From Planctomycetota bacterium (GTDB taxonomy: Bacteria > Planctomycetota > SZUA-567), in the NCBI GenBank assembly GCA_031270145.1, contig JAISYD010000159.1, positions 1-5,838 of the forward strand: DNA of 5,838 nucleotides, in the 5' to 3' direction. Both the position numbers and the translations under genes were made by a program. Shown here one piece after another: positions 5,089 to 5,838 of this stretch (the stretch's first letter is position 1; every line of letters starts with the position of its first letter). Under the pieces are notes generated by a model that saw only the letters and a program-made list of their open reading frames with translations, did no database searches and was not told where the DNA came from.

Positions 5089-5757
5089 ATGGGATATCAG
5101 ATGTCATGGGAGCCCATAGGACGGAACCTGGCGTCGTTCGCCTTCGGGATCGCCGTTACGTTGTTCCTCACGGCCGGCGGCGTTTCCTTGGGGATGTGCG
5201 TCGGCGTATTGGGCGCCGTCGTCCGCTTCTGGCGGGTGAGGATTTGGCGCGGCGCGGCGGCCGTCTATATCGAATGCATTCGCAATACGCCGTTTTTGCT
5301 GCAACTGTACTTCGTGTTTTTCGGACTTCCGTCGCTGGGGATTCTCCTGCCGGCCTGGTTGGCGTCCATTCTGGCGATGACCCTGAACCTTGGCGCCTAC
5401 GCGACGGAAATAATCAGGGCCGGATTGGAATCCCTGCCGAGGGGACTGTCGGAGGCCGGGTTCTCCCTCGGCATGACGAGGGGACAGGTGTTCCGCCATG
5501 TCCTTCTCCGTCCGGCGCTCAAAACGGTGTGGCCGGCCATCTGCGGCCAAATCGTCATCGTTATGCTGGGCACGTCCGTGTGCTCGCAAATCGCGGTCAA
5601 GGAACTGTCGTACATGGCGAACCTGCTCCAGTCAAGCACCTTCAGGGCGTTTGAAATCTATTTGTTCACAACCGTGGCATACCTGGTTCTCGCCGTTCTG
5701 ACGCGCCGCTCGCTGCTCGCGTTCGGAGACAGGGTCATCGCCAGGGGACGCGGATGA
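5089..5757 (+). CDS. Polar amino-acid ABC transporter, permease subunit 1
   Basis: Inner-membrane permease of the HisQ/HisM/GlnP type, 222 residues, forming half of the transmembrane pore of the importer. Hydrophobic stretches lie near residues 14-45, 69-103, 153-170 and 187-204. The family motif IRNTPFLLQLYFVFFGLP (64-81) is present, followed by LGAYATEIIRAGLESLPRGLSEAGFSLGM and the remainder of the EAA cytoplasmic loop (E122-A123-G124 with G128 and P142) that contacts the ATPase. The usual GQxEA reads GLSEA here, a mild deviation. I chose the ATG at 5089 because GGAGG at 5078-5082 lies 6 nt upstream. An ATG at 5005 would add 28 Arg/Pro-rich residues that do not fit the family and would place the intercistronic hairpin inside the coding region. 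The stop overlaps the next gene by four bases (ATGA). Confidence 0.93.
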   Translation: MGYQMSWEPIGRNLASFAFGIAVTLFLTAGGVSLGMCVGVLGAVVRFWRVRIWRGAAAVYIECIRNTPFLLQLYFVFFGLPSLGILLPAWLASILAMTLNLGAYATEIIRAGLESLPRGLSEAGFSLGMTRGQVFRHVLLRPALKTVWPAICGQIVIVMLGTSVCSQIAVKELSYMANLLQSSTFRAFEIYLFTTVAYLVLAVLTRRSLLAFGDRVIARGRG

Positions 5758-5838
5758 TCGACTTCTCCCTCGCGGACATCGTGCGCGGCATTCTCAAGGG
5801 CGGATTCTGGACCGTTTGCCTTTCCCTCATCGCCTTCG
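5754..5838 (+). CDS. Polar amino-acid ABC transporter, permease subunit 2 (5' fragment)
   Basis: The frame starts at an ATG that shares ATGA with the preceding permease stop and stays open for 28 codons to the window edge. The fragment begins MIDFSLADIVRGILKGGFWT and goes on into a hydrophobic run (VCLSLIAF), as expected for the amphipathic lead-in and first membrane segment of a HisM/GlnP-type permease. AGGGGA at 5743-5748 gives a ribosome binding site 5 nt upstream. Two permeases in tandem indicate a heterodimeric pore; the ATPase gene is not in the window and probably follows. The assignment rests mostly on context and the short N-terminus. Confidence 0.75.
   Translation, partial: MIDFSLADIVRGILKGGFWTVCLSLIAF

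Overview
The window is ordinary high-GC bacterial DNA with compact operons and strong GGAGG-type ribosome binding sites. It holds six genes I can support, one doubtful small reading frame and two gene-free regulatory stretches. The gene types (Bug/TctC periplasmic receptor, polar amino-acid ABC importer, RlmE, DHPS) point to a Gram-negative host. A proteobacterium or a former-deltaproteobacterial lineage is my best guess, but nothing here fixes the phylum. There is no mobile element, tRNA, rRNA, CRISPR array or phage gene.

Layout. (1) 1-953, minus strand: a TctC/Bug solute receptor cut off at the window edge just before its end, with a good sigma70-like promoter (1123-1150) and a leader of about 160 nt that contains a 7-bp inverted repeat. 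(2) 1222-3421, minus strand: a tight operon read rlmE -> unknown exported protein -> folP. The first junction is a TAGTG overlap and the second a 2-nt gap, and both downstream genes start with GTG behind a GGAGG placed 7 nt upstream. (3) 3422-4128: a 707-nt divergent gap, AT-rich in its middle, with several short dyads and a doubtful 60-codon frame ending 3 nt before rlmE. (4) 4129-5838, plus strand: a polar amino-acid ABC importer operon, made of a periplasmic binding protein, a 150-nt spacer with a strong hairpin, a first permease, and a second permease overlapping it by ATGA and leaving the window.

How the genes work together. The two flanking units are independent nutrient-uptake systems: a tripartite tricarboxylate-type receptor on the left and an ABC importer on the right. 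The central operon is housekeeping: 2'-O-methylation of 23S rRNA (RlmE) and folate synthesis (DHPS). In E. coli the order is rlmE-ftsH-folP-glmM. Here the ftsH position is taken by a small secreted protein I do not recognise.

I found no clear evidence of a new multi-gene system. The items most worth a second look are the exported protein between rlmE and folP, the intercistronic hairpin in the ABC operon, and the divergent regulatory region.
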